Positions 44,339 through 53,298 are shown, counted from the stretch's first letter. The stretch: 64,000 nt of DNA from Streptomonospora nanhaiensis (GCF_026642255.1 NZ_CP113264.1:6200001-6264000); one strand, 5' to 3'. The notes: generated by a model not told the origin, from the letters alone. A program made the numbers and translations.

Positions 44339-45213
44339 ACTCTCACTGCTTCTCGGACACCCGCGAAGAGGTCCTTCTCAGGGACCTCGGTGTCCACCAG
44401 CGAGCGCACCAGGTGGTAGTCCTCGGTCGGCCAGGCCTCGGCCAGGACCTCGTTGGGGACGGCGAACCAGAAGCCGTTCGGGTCCACCTGGGTCTCGTGC
44501 GCCTTGAGCGCCTCGTTCGCGACGTCGAACTGCTCGCTGCAGTGCACCCGGGTGGTGATCTCCCACCTGGGGTACTCGCGCTCGTTGATCCGCTTCATCC
44601 AGTCCTCGAAGGGGTTCTCGATGCCGCGCTCGGCCAGGACGGTCGCCAGTGCCTCGAACCGCTCCGGCGGGAACGAGACGAAGTAGTACAGCTTCAGCGG
44701 CTGCCAGGGGTCCCCCGCCTCCGGGTAGGCGTCGGGGTCGCCCGCGGCGTCGAAGGCGTGCATCGACACCTTGTGGGTCATGATGTGGTCGGGGTGCGGG
44801 TAGCCGCCGTTCTCGTCGTAGGTGAGGATCACGTGCGGGCGGAACCGGCGGATGGACTCCACCAGGGGCGCGGAGGCCTCCTCCACCGGCAGGGTCGCGA
44901 AGCACCCCTCCGGCAGCGGCGGCAGCGGGTCGCCCTCGGGCAGGCCGGAGTCGACGAACCCGGCGAACTCCTGCTGGATGCCGAGGATCTCGCGGGCCCG
45001 GTTCATCTCCTCGCGGCGGACCGCCGCGATGTTCTCGCGGATCTCGGGACGCTCCATGGCGGGGTTGAGGATGTCGCCTCGTTCGCCACCGGTCATGGTG
45101 ACGACGAGCACGTCGACGCCCTCGTCCACGTAGCGCGCCATCGTGGCCGCGCCCTTGCTGGACTCGTCATCGGGGTGGGCATGGACGGCCATAAGCCGCA
45201 GGCGCTCGGACAA
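44335..45213 (-). CDS. mca: Mycothiol S-conjugate amidase
   Basis: 292 residues from the TTG at 45213 (AAGGAG 9 nt upstream), which gives the family start SERLRLMAVHAHPDDESSKGAATMA; the ORF extends upstream to 45279 without support. Zinc ligands are in HAHPDDE (His13, Asp16) and GGYPHPDHIMTH. Signatures LVVTMTGGERGDILNP and HVILTYDENGGYPHPDH match Mca rather than MshB. It cleaves mycothiol S-conjugates of toxins, the first step of detoxification; this implies a mycothiol-producing host. Confidence 0.95.
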   Translation of the reverse strand: MSERLRLMAVHAHPDDESSKGAATMARYVDEGVDVLVVTMTGGERGDILNPAMERPEIRENIAAVRREEMNRAREILGIQQEFAGFVDSGLPEGDPLPPLPEGCFATLPVEEASAPLVESIRRFRPHVILTYDENGGYPHPDHIMTHKVSMHAFDAAGDPDAYPEAGDPWQPLKLYYFVSFPPERFEALATVLAERGIENPFEDWMKRINEREYPRWEITTRVHCSEQFDVANEALKAHETQVDPNGFWFAVPNEVLAEAWPTEDYHLVRSLVDTEVPEKDLFAGVREAVRV

Positions 45214-45369
45214 CGAAGGGTTCTCCTTGACTCGGTGAACACGGGCACGGGGCGTGGCTGTCCGGCCTCCCCGGGGCACGGCTTCGACGACTCACGCACG
45301 GGCCGCGTAGGGGGGCTGGCAGGTCGGGGATATCTTAGACAACACCGTCCCCTTGTTCGGAGATTCCCG

Positions 45370-45810
45370 ATGCAGCCCACCCCGGAAGAAGACGCCGTGA
45401 ACAGTGCCGACACCCCGGCCGACACGGCCGAACCCGTCGCGCCCGCGCTACGCAGGCACCACGGCAACGGCCCCGTCTTCTTCGTCATCGCGACCGTGTT
45501 CGCGGTCCTGTGCGCGGTCGGCTGGGGCTACTCCGTGATGAGCTACAGGGGGCTCGGGGGCGGCGTGTACCACCAGGTGGTCTCCTACTCCCTGGAGTCC
45601 CCGGACGAGGTCACGGTCAACTACGAGGTGAACAGCCGGGACGGGGCCGAGTGCCTGATCGTGGCACTGGACGAGCAGCACGTCGAGGTGGGGCAGAAGC
45701 GCTCCGAGGCGGAGGCGGGGAACCGGATGGTCACCGCGACCGTTGAGACGGTTCGTCAGGCTTCCGCGGTACAAGTGGCCTCGTGCAGGGAACAAGGTTC
45801 GCAGGACTGA
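45370..45810 (+). CDS. DUF4307 membrane protein
   Basis: 146 residues from the ATG at 45370 (GGAGA 6 nt upstream). One membrane helix (about 37-56, FFVIATVFAVLCAVGWGYSVM) follows a disordered cytoplasmic tail. The extracytoplasmic domain (about 60-140) includes VVSYSLESPDEVTVNYEVNSRDGAECLIVALDEQHVEVG, the DUF4307 pattern. It stands between mca and greA exactly as Rv1081c does in mycobacteria (memory). Function unknown. Confidence 0.82.
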   Translation: MQPTPEEDAVNSADTPADTAEPVAPALRRHHGNGPVFFVIATVFAVLCAVGWGYSVMSYRGLGGGVYHQVVSYSLESPDEVTVNYEVNSRDGAECLIVALDEQHVEVGQKRSEAEAGNRMVTATVETVRQASAVQVASCREQGSQD

Positions 45811-45951
45811 TCGACCGATCCCTCCCCGCACTGGTCCCCGGTGCCGCCGCCACGCCTGCGAGATCCCTTGTGCCACCACACACGGTGATATTCTCGTAAG
45901 TTCAGCTTCGGCCGCCTGGTGGCCCTTGCTACTAGTACACAAGGAGTTCCA

Positions 45952-46452
45952 GTGACCCAGACCCGCGATGACAACGTCACCTGGCTCACCCAGGAGGCGT
46001 ATGACCGGCTCAAGTCTGAGCTGGACACCCTGTCGGGCCGTGGGCGGATCGAGATCGCGGAGAAGATCGAGGCCGCCCGCGAGGAGGGCGACCTCAAGGA
46101 GAACGGCGGCTACCACGCCGCCAAGGAGGAGCAGGGCAAGATGGAGGCCCGCATCCTCCAGCTCACCGGGATCCTGCGCACCGCACGCGTCGGCGAGGCC
46201 CCGCGCACCGAGGGCGTGGTCGGCCCCGGCATGACCGTCACCGTCAAGTTCGACGGGGACGAGGAGGAGGTCACCTTCCTGCTCGCCTCCCGCGAGGAGA
46301 GCGGATCTCCGATCGACGTGTACTCCCCGAAGTCCCCTCTCGGGTCCGCCATCAACGGCAAGCGCATCGGTGAGAGCGTGAGCTACACGCTCCCGAACGG
46401 CAAGAGCCTGGGGGTCGAGATCATCGACGCCGTCCCCTACAGCGGCATGTGA
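45952..46452 (+). CDS. greA: Transcription elongation factor GreA
   Basis: 166 residues from the GTG at 45952 (AAGGAG 5 nt upstream). The N-terminal coiled coil (about 1-75) has WLTQEAYDRLKSELDTLSGRGRIEIAEKIEAAREEGDLKENGGYHAAKEEQGKMEARI, with acidic residues at the tip that enter the RNA polymerase channel. The C-terminal domain (about 85-166) ends PLGSAINGKRIGESVSYTLPNGKSLGVEIIDA. It rescues backtracked RNA polymerase. A perfect terminator follows. Confidence 0.97.
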   Translation: MTQTRDDNVTWLTQEAYDRLKSELDTLSGRGRIEIAEKIEAAREEGDLKENGGYHAAKEEQGKMEARILQLTGILRTARVGEAPRTEGVVGPGMTVTVKFDGDEEEVTFLLASREESGSPIDVYSPKSPLGSAINGKRIGESVSYTLPNGKSLGVEIIDAVPYSGM

Positions 46453-46471
46453 GGCACAGGCGGAACAGGTT

Positions 46472-46496
46472 GGGGGGCGGCCGAGGGCCGCCCCCC
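46472..46496. terminator. Terminator after greA
   Basis: Perfect 11-bp stem GGGGGGCGGCC with loop GAG, 20 nt past the stop. Confidence 0.85.
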
Positions 46497-46680
46497 GCCG
46501 CGTTCGGGGAGTCCCGCGCCGGCCGCGCGGACCGGTGCGGTCGGAGGTTCTGGGGCGCCGCGACGCATCCGTCCGGGCTCCCGGCGCGTCGTAGTCTCTG
46601 AGTACCGGGAGGCCCGGCGGGTCCGGCCCGCGGCCTCCTGCGCCCTTCCCCGACCGACGAACAGAGGAACCGACCCCGCG

Positions 46681-47241
46681 ATGCCCACCCCCCACTGGAA
46701 CCCCCAGGAACCCCGGCCCGGTTCGTACGTCCCGACCAGCGGCTGGGGACCGGCGTCCGCGCCCCCGGGCGCCGACCGGGGAGGACCGGGGACGGTCGGC
46801 CTGGGGCGCCGCCTGGCCGCCCGCGCCATCGACTACGCGCTGGTGGTGGTCGCCGCCTGGGCGTTCTTCCTCTTCATGGCCCTGGTGACGGCGGTGCTCA
46901 CCCTGGGCGCCGACACCACCGACGCCCAGGGGGAGCTGTGGGCCCTGCTGTTCTTCTTCGGCTGGGGCCTGCTCCTGTTCTTCTACGACTGGCTGTACCT
47001 GGTCGCCTGGGGGCGGACGATCGGCAAGATGGCGGTCGGCATCAGGGTGGTGAGCGCCGCGGACGGGGGGAGGCTCACCCAGGGCCAGGCCCTGGGCCGT
47101 GCGGCGTTCTTCGGCCTGCCCCAGACCCTGCCGCTGGTGGGGAACCTGTTCTCCCTGGCGGAGGCGCTGCCCATCCACTTCGACCCCCGGTCCCGCGCCC
47201 TGCACGACAGGGCCGCCGGGACGGTCGTCGTCCGCGTCTGA
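46681..47241 (+). CDS. RDD-family membrane protein
   Basis: 186 residues. A Pro/Gly-rich N-terminal tail (1-37) precedes the RDD domain (about 38-180): GLGRRLAARAIDYALVVVAAWAFFLF, two further helices, WGRTIGKMAVGIRVVSAADG and DPRSRALHDRAAGTVVV. The tail resembles the proline-rich antigen Pra of mycobacteria (Rv1078, memory), which lies near cbs and metB; here the gene is next to greA. Possible role in sodium or envelope homeostasis, not shown. Confidence 0.88.
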   Translation: MPTPHWNPQEPRPGSYVPTSGWGPASAPPGADRGGPGTVGLGRRLAARAIDYALVVVAAWAFFLFMALVTAVLTLGADTTDAQGELWALLFFFGWGLLLFFYDWLYLVAWGRTIGKMAVGIRVVSAADGGRLTQGQALGRAAFFGLPQTLPLVGNLFSLAEALPIHFDPRSRALHDRAAGTVVVRV

Positions 47242-47282
47242 GCCGGGGACGGCCCGGGTCCGCCCCGGCGCGGTCCGCGGCT

Positions 47283-47322
47283 CCCGGCGGAGGCCCCGGG
47301 GCGCCGGGGCCTCCGTGCCGGG
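47283..47322. terminator. Bidirectional terminator, RDD gene / secreted-protein gene
   Basis: Perfect 11-bp core stem (47289-47299 with 47304-47314) plus an outer CCCGGC/GCCGGG stem with a two-base bulge. Confidence 0.82.
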
Positions 47323-47324
47323 GG

Positions 47325-48632
47325 CTACCGGCGGGCGCAGTCGGGGGCGTCGGCGCCGCCGTCGGCGAACGCCGCGGGGACGTAGTTGCCGGGGCCGATC
47401 CGGTACCAGGCGCTGCTGGTCCCGAACGGGCCCGTCGCCTCGTCCCCGACCGTCTGGCAGGCGACGTCGACGTTGGCCTTGTGCGCCGCGAGCCCCACGG
47501 GGTCGTGTTCCAGGCCGGGGCCGCCGCGCACGACCACCGGGTCGCTCTGGGTCACCGTGGTGATCTCCGCGCGCTGCCGGTAGTCGGCGGTCCACAGGTA
47601 GTCGACCTCCACCCAGGCGTTGGTGGGGAGCTGGAGCCCCTCCCGGAAGGCGCCGTCGGCCAGGTCGATCCCGGCGGGGTTGCGGACCTTGCGCCCGAAC
47701 CCGTCCAGCCCCCCGTTGTACCCGTCCGTGTACGCCGCCTCCGCCTGGGGCCGCCCCCGCTCCAGGTCGTTCCAGGACTCGCGGTCCTCGTTCCAGTGGT
47801 CGTCCCCGGTGTTCCAGGGGCCCACGTCCCAGACGGGGAGGTAGGCGCAGCGCGGCTCGTGCTCGGGGGTCTCGTTCTTGCCCTCGGGACCCAGCGCTCC
47901 CGTGGTGCACACCCGCACCGTGTACTCGCCGCCGCCCCGCGTGGCCAGGCCTCGACGGGAGGGCAGGGCCACGAAGTGGTCGTCCTTCCGGACCGTGTGG
48001 CCGTTGGCGGTGGTCCCGCCCACCAGGCCGATGCGCGTCGCGAAGAGCCGCGCCGAGAACGGTTCGGCAGGCCGGGCTCCGTGGGCGCCGCCGTCCCGCT
48101 CCCCACCGCCCGGTCGGCCCGCGCCGCTCGCGAGCGGGCGCACCCGCAGACCGGTGAGGGCCGTGTCACCGCCCTCGACCTCCACCCGCAGCTGCACCTG
48201 GGTGACGTCCTCGGGCAGGGTCACCCGGCCGCCGCTCCCCGGTGCGGGGTACCACTCGGTCCACATCCCGTCCGGGCGGACCCCCCGCACCTCGGCCAGG
48301 AGGTGCTCGACGTCGCCGTCCGCCCGCACCCGCACGTCGACGGAGTCGGTGGGCCCGTCCAGGGCCTGCTCCGGGAAGGTCGCCAGGCCCGTGCGGCCGC
48401 GCTGCCCCTCCCTGCGCAGCGAGGCCCCGCCGCCGTCCGCCTCACCGACGTCCGTCCGCAGGGCGCCCGACTCCAGCACCAGGCCGACCCGGTCCGCGGA
48501 GTCCAGGTCCTGTCGCAGCCAGCCGCCCTCCGCGAAGGCGGGTGCCGGCGCCGCGAGGGGCACGAGGAGCGCCGCGGCGCCCAGGGCCGCCAGGGTCCGG
48601 GCGGTGGTGCGCTCGCACCGTCTGTCCGACAT
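47325..48632 (-). CDS. Secreted protein with two conserved C-terminal domains, probable cell-wall function
   Basis: 435 residues from the ATG at 48632 (GGAAGG 5 nt upstream). Signal peptide about 1-34 (ends APAFAEGG). N-terminal beta domain (about 40-170) of galactose-binding-like character. A second domain (about 190-345) has SARLFATRIGLVGGTTANGHTVRKDDHFVALPSRRGL and CAYLPVWDVGPWNTGDDHWNEDRESWNDLERG, known to me from actinobacterial secreted proteins. The last 60 residues have two Cys (VACQTV, DCARR) and an SH3-like look. Enzymatic role unknown; TCAGTAA direct repeats precede the gene. Confidence 0.6.
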   Translation of the reverse strand: MSDRRCERTTARTLAALGAAALLVPLAAPAPAFAEGGWLRQDLDSADRVGLVLESGALRTDVGEADGGGASLRREGQRGRTGLATFPEQALDGPTDSVDVRVRADGDVEHLLAEVRGVRPDGMWTEWYPAPGSGGRVTLPEDVTQVQLRVEVEGGDTALTGLRVRPLASGAGRPGGGERDGGAHGARPAEPFSARLFATRIGLVGGTTANGHTVRKDDHFVALPSRRGLATRGGGEYTVRVCTTGALGPEGKNETPEHEPRCAYLPVWDVGPWNTGDDHWNEDRESWNDLERGRPQAEAAYTDGYNGGLDGFGRKVRNPAGIDLADGAFREGLQLPTNAWVEVDYLWTADYRQRAEITTVTQSDPVVVRGGPGLEHDPVGLAAHKANVDVACQTVGDEATGPFGTSSAWYRIGPGNYVPAAFADGGADAPDCARR

Positions 48633-48669
48633 CTGTACCTTCCCTCACCAAACACCGAGAGTGATCAAA

Positions 48670-48686
48670 TCAGTAACTCTCAGTAA
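48670..48686. repeat. Direct repeat TCAGTAA x2 upstream of secreted-protein gene
   Basis: TCAGTAA occurs twice with a period of 10 bases (one helical turn); a TGATCA palindrome lies 3 nt before. A plausible activator or repressor site for the minus-strand gene. Confidence 0.4.
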
Positions 48687-48899
48687 GCGCCCTGGTGTGC
48701 GCACACTCAAGGAGCTTGTGGCGGGTGTTGGTGTTACGGCAGTAAAAGTCCGGCTCGCAGCCCGGGGACGGCCGTGGGCCGACCAGGGCGCTGCCGGTGC
48801 GGCGCGAAGGGCCGCCCCCGCCGGTCCCGGCGCCCCGGCCCGCCACGGACACGGGGTCACGGCGGAGGAACGGGGCCGCGGACCCCTGCGGCCGACGCG

Positions 48900-50051
48900 C
48901 TAGGCGAAGGCGAGCAGGCAGGCGGTGAACCCGTGCACGTGGTTGACGCCGCCGACCGGCCCGATCTCCCCCGCCGCGAAGAAGCCGGCGACGGCCTCGA
49001 CGCCCAGCACGCGGTGCACGGCGAGGACGTCGTGGTCGGCGTGGGGGAAGAGCGCGGCCCCGCGGCCGTTGCAGGAGAAGAGCAGTCCGGCGCCGACGGC
49101 GTGCTCCGCCCCGAAGTCGGCGAGCCGCCGGGCGAGGTCCTCGTCCGCGGTGCCCGCGTCGCGGACCTGGAAGCGGACGGTCTGGCCGACGTCCACCATG
49201 TCGCCGACGGTGAGCCCGCCGAGCTCGGGATCGGCCCCGACCACGCTGCGGATCAGGAAGTCGCCCTGCCCGTGGTGGTCGGCGTACTCGTCCATGGCGA
49301 TGCCGAGGTGCAGACCGTGTCCGGCGAGTTCGCGGTCCTCGTCCGAGAGCTCCTCGACGAGCTCCTCGAGCTTGTCGTAGGCGTTGACCCCCGCGAGTTC
49401 GAGGATGAGGTTGCCCTCGGACTTGGTGACGGTCATCGCCGGGCCGACGGGGCGGCAGCCCTGGCTGACGACGGTGCCGAGGACGTTGGCGCCGCCGAGC
49501 AGGAGGCCGATGGCCCCGTGCTCCGCGACGTCGCCCTCGCAGAACAGGCGGACGGACTCCTCCCCCCGCATGCCGTCGGCCATGCCCCCGACGAGGGGAA
49601 GCCCGTTGAGCGCGACCGTGGACTCGCGCACGAACGCCTGGGTGGGGAACTCGTAGGGGTTGGTCAGCAGGATGGCGGCCCGGTCGTCGGGGCCGGGCTC
49701 GCGCATGCCGACGACCGCGAGGTGGTCGCCCTCGATCACGGTGTCCAGGCGGAACGGGGTGATCTCCACCCCGGGCAGACCGGCGCACCACACGCTCACC
49801 GAGCCCTGCCCCTCGACGCCGCGTCCGCCGCCGATGACCCCGGTGGAACTGCACCCGAGGGTGGTCGCGCCCCCCGCCAGCGCCATGACGCGCTTGCCCG
49901 CGAGGGTGACCTCCTCGGGGTCGGCGCCGCAGACGAAGAAGCACACCAGGTCGGCCGCCCCGTCGACCTGCTCCAGAGCGCCGAGGACGGCGCGCTCGGC
50001 CGCGTTCACGAGGTCGGCCCCCGTCGTCAGTGCATTGCCGAACCGTGCCAC
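48900..50051 (-). CDS. FIST-domain sensory protein
   Basis: 383 residues from a GTG at 50051 (GGAGG 9 nt upstream). FIST_N (about 20-200): VCFFVCGADPEEVTLAGKRVMALAGGATTLGCSSTGVIGGGRG and TNPYEFPTQAFVRESTVALNGLPLVGGMADGMRG. FIST_C (about 225-365): KSEGNLILELAGVNAYDKLEELVEELSD and GLLFSCNGRGAALFPHADHDVLAVHRVLG. FIST domains bind small ligands, mostly amino acids, in signalling proteins. No transmembrane helix and no output domain are present in the protein. Neighbours: a MoxR ATPase and a VWA protein, divergent. Confidence 0.9.
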   Translation of the reverse strand: MARFGNALTTGADLVNAAERAVLGALEQVDGAADLVCFFVCGADPEEVTLAGKRVMALAGGATTLGCSSTGVIGGGRGVEGQGSVSVWCAGLPGVEITPFRLDTVIEGDHLAVVGMREPGPDDRAAILLTNPYEFPTQAFVRESTVALNGLPLVGGMADGMRGEESVRLFCEGDVAEHGAIGLLLGGANVLGTVVSQGCRPVGPAMTVTKSEGNLILELAGVNAYDKLEELVEELSDEDRELAGHGLHLGIAMDEYADHHGQGDFLIRSVVGADPELGGLTVGDMVDVGQTVRFQVRDAGTADEDLARRLADFGAEHAVGAGLLFSCNGRGAALFPHADHDVLAVHRVLGVEAVAGFFAAGEIGPVGGVNHVHGFTACLLAFA

Positions 50052-50283
50052 CAGCCGCCACCTCCGGTTTCACCGGCCGCCCGGGCCGTTCGCAGGACTC
50101 CACCGTCACGTCCCATTCTTCCATCCCGGCGGCCACCGGGGGATCTTCCGGTGAACAGGGCCGGGCACCGGCCCCGGTGGCGGGGCCGCCGGACGGGGAC
50201 GCTCTGATCGGGGTCCCTTTCCCCAGCCGGGCCGCGGAAACCCCGGGCGGGGGATACTCCCGTCACCCCGCCCCGGTTGCGGA

Positions 50284-50289
50284 TAGGTT
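50284..50289 (+). promoter_or_regulatory. -10 box TAGGTT, leaderless start of MoxR gene
   Basis: TAGGTT, exactly 6 nt before the GTG at 50296. Confidence 0.6.
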
Positions 50290-50295
50290 CGGTGG

Positions 50296-51705
50296 GTGAG
50301 CGCACCCCCCGAACTCCCCCGGACCCGCGCGGCGCTGCGCGAGTACGGCCACGTCCACCGTTCCGTCTCCGCCGAGGTGCGGGAGAACCTGCTCCGCCTG
50401 ATGGGCTCCGGCGGACCTCGCTTCCCCGGGGTGCTCGGCTTCGACTCGACGGTGCTCCCGCAGGTGGAGCGCGCCCTGCTGGCCGGGCACGACCTCGTGC
50501 TGCTCGGCGAGCGGGGGCAGGGCAAGACCCGGCTGATCCGCTCCCTGGTGGGCCTGCTGGACGAGTGGTCCCCGGCGGTCGCCGGGTGCCAGGTGAACGA
50601 CCACCCCTACGCGCCGGTGTGCCCGGTGTGCGTGCGGCGCTCGGCGGAGGAGGGGGACCGCCTGCCCGTGGTGTGGCGGCACCGGCGGGAGCGGTACGGG
50701 GAGAAGCTCGGCACCCCCGACACGGGCGTGGGCGAGCTCGTGGGCGACGTGGACCCGGCCCGGCTGGCCGAGGGGCGCTCCCTGGGCGACCCGGAGACCG
50801 TCCACTACGGCCTCGTGCCGCGCGCGAACCGCGGCGTGTTCTGCGTGAACGAGCTCCCCGACCTGCCCGCCCGCGCGCAGGTGGCCCTGTTCAACGTGCT
50901 GGAGGAGCGCGACCTCCAGGTGCGGGGCTACAGCCTGCGGCTCCCCCTGGACCTCCTGGTGGTCGCGAGTGCCAACCCCGAGGACTACACGAGCCGGGGC
51001 CGGATCGTCACCCCGCTCAAGGACCGCTTCGGCGCGCAGGTGCGGACCCACTACCCGCTCACGCTGGAGGACGAGCTGGCGCTGGTGCGCCAGGAGGCGG
51101 TGCTGCCGGAGGGCACGGCGGTGCCCGCCCACGTGTGGGAGACCGCGGCGCGGTTCACCCGGCTGGTGCGCGCCTCCAAGCGGGTGGACGCCAGGTCGGG
51201 GGTGTCCGTGCGCTTCGCCGTCGCGGCGGCCGAGACGGCGGCGGCGTCGGCGCTGCGCCGGTCCGCCCTGACGGGCGGGGAGGCCCCGGTGGCGCGCGTG
51301 TGCGACCTGGCGGCGGCGGTGGAGCCGCTGCTGGGCAAGGTCGAGTTCGAGCTGGGGACCGAGGGCCGGGAGCCGGAGGTCCTGCACGCGCTGCTGGGAC
51401 GGGCGACGGCGGAGGCGTTCCGGGAGCGGCTGGGCGGGACGAACCTGTCCGCGCTCGTCGAGCGGTTCACCGGCGGCGCCACCGTGGAGTCCGGCGACCT
51501 GGTGGGCGCCGCCGAGCTGCTGCGCCGGGTCGGCGCCGTGCCGGGGCTCGCGGCGATGATCGCCGGCGCCGCCCCGGAGTCGGAGGACGGCCCGCCCACG
51601 CCCGGCCTGGCCGCCGCGGTGGTGGAGTTCGCGCTGGAGGGCCTGTACCTGGAGCGCCGCCTGTCCAAGGACGTGCTGCCCGGCGGCGGGGTCTACCGGT
51701 TCTAG
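50296..51705 (+). CDS. MoxR/Mg-chelatase-I-like AAA+ ATPase
   Basis: 469 residues. Walker A GERGQGKTR with lysine 77; the Walker B equivalent is GVFCVNELPDL, Asn-Glu in place of the common Asp-Glu; sensor I is VVASANPEDYTSRGRIVTPLKDRFGAQVRTHYP. An insertion with two CxxC-like cysteines (CPVCVRR, about 115) sits between Walker A and B. The helical C-terminal region is Ala-rich. It is the AAA+ partner of the VWA protein encoded next, as in the mycobacterial Rv0958-Rv0959 pair (memory) and RavA-ViaA-like systems that insert metals or remodel proteins. Leaderless start. Confidence 0.88.
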   Translation: MSAPPELPRTRAALREYGHVHRSVSAEVRENLLRLMGSGGPRFPGVLGFDSTVLPQVERALLAGHDLVLLGERGQGKTRLIRSLVGLLDEWSPAVAGCQVNDHPYAPVCPVCVRRSAEEGDRLPVVWRHRRERYGEKLGTPDTGVGELVGDVDPARLAEGRSLGDPETVHYGLVPRANRGVFCVNELPDLPARAQVALFNVLEERDLQVRGYSLRLPLDLLVVASANPEDYTSRGRIVTPLKDRFGAQVRTHYPLTLEDELALVRQEAVLPEGTAVPAHVWETAARFTRLVRASKRVDARSGVSVRFAVAAAETAAASALRRSALTGGEAPVARVCDLAAAVEPLLGKVEFELGTEGREPEVLHALLGRATAEAFRERLGGTNLSALVERFTGGATVESGDLVGAAELLRRVGAVPGLAAMIAGAAPESEDGPPTPGLAAAVVEFALEGLYLERRLSKDVLPGGGVYRF

Positions 51706-51880
51706 GCCGTGCCCCGCGGGTCGTTCCGGGCCCGCGTCCGCCGGGCTGCCTCCCGCCGCGCCGACCGCGCCCGGACAGCAGGCCCCGGGCCGGCCGGGAG
51801 CACCCGCGGACCACGCCCCGGGCGGCCCGGCGCGACCGCGGGTCCACCGGGATCGGCGCCGCCGGAGCGCGCACCGGGCG

Positions 51881-51886
51881 TAGGGT
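51881..51886 (+). promoter_or_regulatory. Candidate -10 box TAGGGT for the VWA gene
   Basis: TAGGGT in the 232-base gap between MoxR and VWA genes would give a leader of about 45 nt. Confidence 0.35.
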
Positions 51887-51937
51887 CGTGGCCGACGCGC
51901 CCGGTCGGTGGGCCGGGAGGATCGGGGGGCGGCACGG

Positions 51938-53110
51938 GTGAGGTTCCGGTACCGGGAGTACGACGGCGGACCCGATCCCCTGGACGGGCCGGAGGAGGAG
52001 CCCCGGCCGACGGAGGGGACCGCCGCCCCGCATGAGCGGCCGGTCGGCGGCGCGGACCCCGCCGCCGGGCCGGAGCCGCTGGAGTCCCCGGCCCTGGAGG
52101 GGGTGCGGATCAGCTACGGGGAGGACGGGCCCGCGGCCCCGGACGGACCGGCCGCCGTCGCCGCCGGCGGGTGGGGGGACGGCTCCTCCCGCCCGCAGGT
52201 GCCCGGGGACCCGGCCGCGCCGGGGGACGGCGCCGGGAGGGACCGGTCCCGGCCGGAGCCACCGGACTGGGGACCGCGCGAGATCCGTCGGCTGGGCGAA
52301 CTCGCCCTGCGCGACATCGAGGCGGCGGGGCGCCGGCGCGGCGTCCGCGGCGGCGGCCTCCGGGGCGGCGCCGGACCGGGCGGCGAGGCGACCGGCGGCC
52401 ACCTGCCCCGCGACGAGGCCGGGGACCTGGCGCTGGACGCGGTCGCCACGGCGCGCGAGGCGGTCCTGCGCCGGGCGCGGCCCGGGGAGCGCTCCGCGGT
52501 CCTGCGCCCGCAGGACGTGCGGGTGGTGGAGACCGAACCGGCGGAGGCCGCCGCCGTGGCCCTGCTGGTGGACCTGTCGCACTCGATGACGACCCGCGGG
52601 CTGCACGGGGCCGCCACCGGGACGGCCCTGGCCCTGGACGCGCTGGTCCGGGTCCGCCGTCCCCGGGACAGGCTGCGGCTGGTCGGGTTCGGGGACAGGG
52701 CCCGGGAGATGACCCCGGCGGAGCTGGCGGCCCACGACTGGAGCCGCGTCCCGGGCACGAACCTGCACCACGCGCTGCGGCTGGCGCGCGGCCACCTGCG
52801 GCGCCACCGCGACCTGCGCCCGCAGGTGATGGTGGTGACCGACGGGGAGCCGACCGCCCACCTGGGCGAGGACGGCGGCGCGCGGTTCTCCTGGCCGCCG
52901 GATCCCCGCACCGGGGAGCTGACGCTGGCCGAGCTGGACGCCGCGCTGCGGGAGGGGGCGGAGGTGGCGTTCTTCGTCCTGGCGGACGATCCGCGGCTGC
53001 GCGCGTTCCTGGAGCGCGTGGAGCGGCGCCGGGGCGTCCGGGTGGTGCGCGCCGACGCCGGGGGGCTGGGCCCCCTCGTGGTCGACCGCTACCTGGGGCG
53101 CCGGGGCTGA
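51938..53110 (+). CDS. VWA-domain protein, partner of the MoxR ATPase
   Basis: 390 residues from the GTG at 51938; an in-frame GTG at 51908 also exists, but VRFRYREYDGGPDPLDGP looks like the conserved start of this family. Residues 20-115 are acidic and Pro-rich. Residues about 205-390 are a von Willebrand A domain with an intact MIDAS: DLSHSM (Asp212, Ser214, Ser216), the Thr in GTNLHHAL and the Asp in VTDGEPT. It binds a divalent metal and probably acts as adaptor for the MoxR protein. Downstream is an inverted repeat at 53158. Confidence 0.88.
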   Translation: MRFRYREYDGGPDPLDGPEEEPRPTEGTAAPHERPVGGADPAAGPEPLESPALEGVRISYGEDGPAAPDGPAAVAAGGWGDGSSRPQVPGDPAAPGDGAGRDRSRPEPPDWGPREIRRLGELALRDIEAAGRRRGVRGGGLRGGAGPGGEATGGHLPRDEAGDLALDAVATAREAVLRRARPGERSAVLRPQDVRVVETEPAEAAAVALLVDLSHSMTTRGLHGAATGTALALDALVRVRRPRDRLRLVGFGDRAREMTPAELAAHDWSRVPGTNLHHALRLARGHLRRHRDLRPQVMVVTDGEPTAHLGEDGGARFSWPPDPRTGELTLAELDAALREGAEVAFFVLADDPRLRAFLERVERRRGVRVVRADAGGLGPLVVDRYLGRRG

Positions 53111-53157
53111 TCCTGCGCCCGGGGGCGCACGGACCGGCGGCGCCGGGCAGGGGTGCG

Positions 53158-53180
53158 GCGCCCCGGCCGGTCCGGGGCGC
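53158..53180. terminator. Hairpin after VWA gene
   Basis: Perfect 9-bp stem GCGCCCCGG / CCGGGGCGC with loop CCGGT. Confidence 0.65.
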
Positions 53181-53212
53181 GGAGGGCAGGCCGTGCGGAG
53201 GGCAGGTCGTGC
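53181..53212. repeat. Two tandem 16-bp units
   Basis: GGAGGGCAGGCCGTGC followed directly by GGAGGGCAGGTCGTGC (15 of 16 identical), in the gap between the VWA and GntR genes. Confidence 0.6.
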
Positions 53213-53298
53213 CACCCGCGCCGTCCCGCGGGCGGCGGGCCCCGTTCGCGGGGTCCGCGCCGCGCGGTCCCGCCGTGCCCGGGCCGCGGCCGCGCGGG

